Assembly (NCBI GenBank): GCA_946480545.1
Contig: CAMLKY010000005.1
Span: 1-14,863 of the forward strand
Direction of reading: 5' to 3'
Length of the DNA: 14,863 nt
Origin: an uncultured Acidobacteriota bacterium
GTDB taxonomy: Bacteria > Acidobacteriota > Blastocatellia > Pyrinomonadales > Pyrinomonadaceae
Shown here: positions 14,263 through 14,863 of the stretch, piece after piece
Layout: each line of letters starts with the position of its first letter
How positions within the stretch are numbered: the first letter of the stretch is position 1
Translations under genes and position numbers: made by a program
Notes under the pieces: generated by a model
What the model was told of the DNA's origin: nothing
Databases searched by the model: none
Seen by the model: only the letters and a program-made list of their open reading frames with translations

Positions 14263-14863
14263 ATGCGAAAATCTTTTCACATAGGCTGTCAAAGCTGGCA
14301 GTACGACGATTGGATCACAGAGATCGGCGGTGAAACGATCTTCTACCCCTCAGGTACGCGGCCGGCTGAAATGCTTTCTATATACTCGCGTGCCTTCGAC
14401 ACTATCGAGGTCGATTCGACCGCTTATGGACCACCGACCCTTTCGACAGTTGAAGGTTGGCTTACGGCAACGCCCGAGAATTTCATATTCAGCCTTAAGG
14501 TTCCGCGGGTCATCACGCATGAGCTGTCGCTCGGCCCGCAAAGCTATCAAATGTTCGATGAGTTTGTCGACGCGGCTCGTTCATTCGGACAGAAGCTCGG
14601 CGTCGTGCTTATCCAGTTGCCCGCTGTCTTCGAAGCGTCCAAGGAGAACGGCAAGAACCTAAGGGAATTTATCGGCCGCCTCCCGGCGGATGTTCGTTTC
14701 GGCGTCGAGTTTCGCCATCCGGGATGGTTTGTCGACTGGACCTTCGATGAGCTGAATGAGCGTGGAGTCGCACTCGGACTCGTCGCCGGGAAATGGATCG
14801 ACGAGACGACGGAGTTCGCTGCTTTTCCAAAGGCCGCGACTCGCTTTGGGTACATCCGTTTGA
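14263..14863 (+). CDS. DUF72 family protein, 3' end beyond the window
   Basis: The frame is open from the ATG at 14263 to the last base, giving 200 visible residues without a stop. The sequence begins MRKSFHIGCQSWQYDDWITEI and matches DUF72 (YecE-like) proteins: IGxxSWxYxxW, FYPSGTRPAEML, YSRAFDTIEVDSTAYGPPT, FIFSLKVPRVITHEL, GVVLIQLPAVFEAS and RFGVEFRHPGWF. The family has a TIM-barrel-like fold with conserved acidic and aromatic residues but no established reaction. Full-length members are about 240-300 residues, so roughly two thirds are seen. It is divergent from the regulator gene, with a 95-base shared upstream region (14168-14262). No Shine-Dalgarno sequence is evident before the ATG. 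Confidence 0.88.
   Translation, partial: MRKSFHIGCQSWQYDDWITEIGGETIFYPSGTRPAEMLSIYSRAFDTIEVDSTAYGPPTLSTVEGWLTATPENFIFSLKVPRVITHELSLGPQSYQMFDEFVDAARSFGQKLGVVLIQLPAVFEASKENGKNLREFIGRLPADVRFGVEFRHPGWFVDWTFDELNERGVALGLVAGKWIDETTEFAAFPKAATRFGYIRL

Overview
The window looks like chromosomal DNA of a moderately GC-rich Gram-negative bacterium, most likely an acidobacterium of the Blastocatellia/Pyrinomonadaceae kind. This is inferred from the gene families, not from a marker gene. The main clues are a very large Oar/CarboxypepD_reg-type TonB-dependent receptor with the LPLNGRNPLSLVLLQPG plug signature, a Ser/Thr-kinase-like protein with a Pro/Thr-rich tail, a DUF4129-DUF4350-MoxR cluster, an NtrC-type regulator and large palindromic intergenic repeats.

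Layout. Positions 1-320 hold no gene but carry a long imperfect inverted repeat (45-118). atpE (ATP synthase subunit c, with a signal-peptide-like N-terminus) lies alone at 321-635 and is followed by a hairpin terminator. A kinase-fold membrane protein (779-2290, +) follows; all three catalytic signature residues are replaced, so it reads as a pseudokinase. A nested palindromic repeat (2346-2491) separates it from a convergent minus-strand cluster. In transcription order that cluster is: polytopic membrane protein (7917-6820), DUF4129 protein (6823-5759), DUF4350 protein (5751-4288), TauE/SafE-type permease (4284-3511) and MoxR AAA+ ATPase (3488-2535). The genes overlap by 4 nt or are 3-22 nt apart, which indicates one operon. 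MoxR/DUF4129/DUF4350 sets usually include a DUF58 protein; none is present here, and a TauE/SafE gene sits where one could be.

Upstream of that operon, also on the minus strand, are a small exported protein of unknown function (8599-8018) and a 1250-residue TonB-dependent receptor (12453-8701), each closed by a clear intrinsic terminator. The receptor gene has a textbook sigma-54 (-24/-12) promoter at 12601-12586, with a perfect CGCGCA-N6-TGCGCG dyad and a tandem 10-mer upstream of it. The next gene upstream on the same strand (14167-12755) encodes an NtrC-family sigma-54 activator with all hallmark motifs. The most economical reading is a two-gene regulatory module: a phospho-dependent enhancer-binding protein switching on an outer-membrane importer. 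A divergent DUF72 gene begins at 14263 and runs off the end of the window.

The most notable signals are the sigma-54/receptor module, the triple-site pseudokinase, two minus-strand genes whose -10 boxes sit exactly 7 nt from the start codon (leaderless mRNAs), and the incomplete MoxR cluster.
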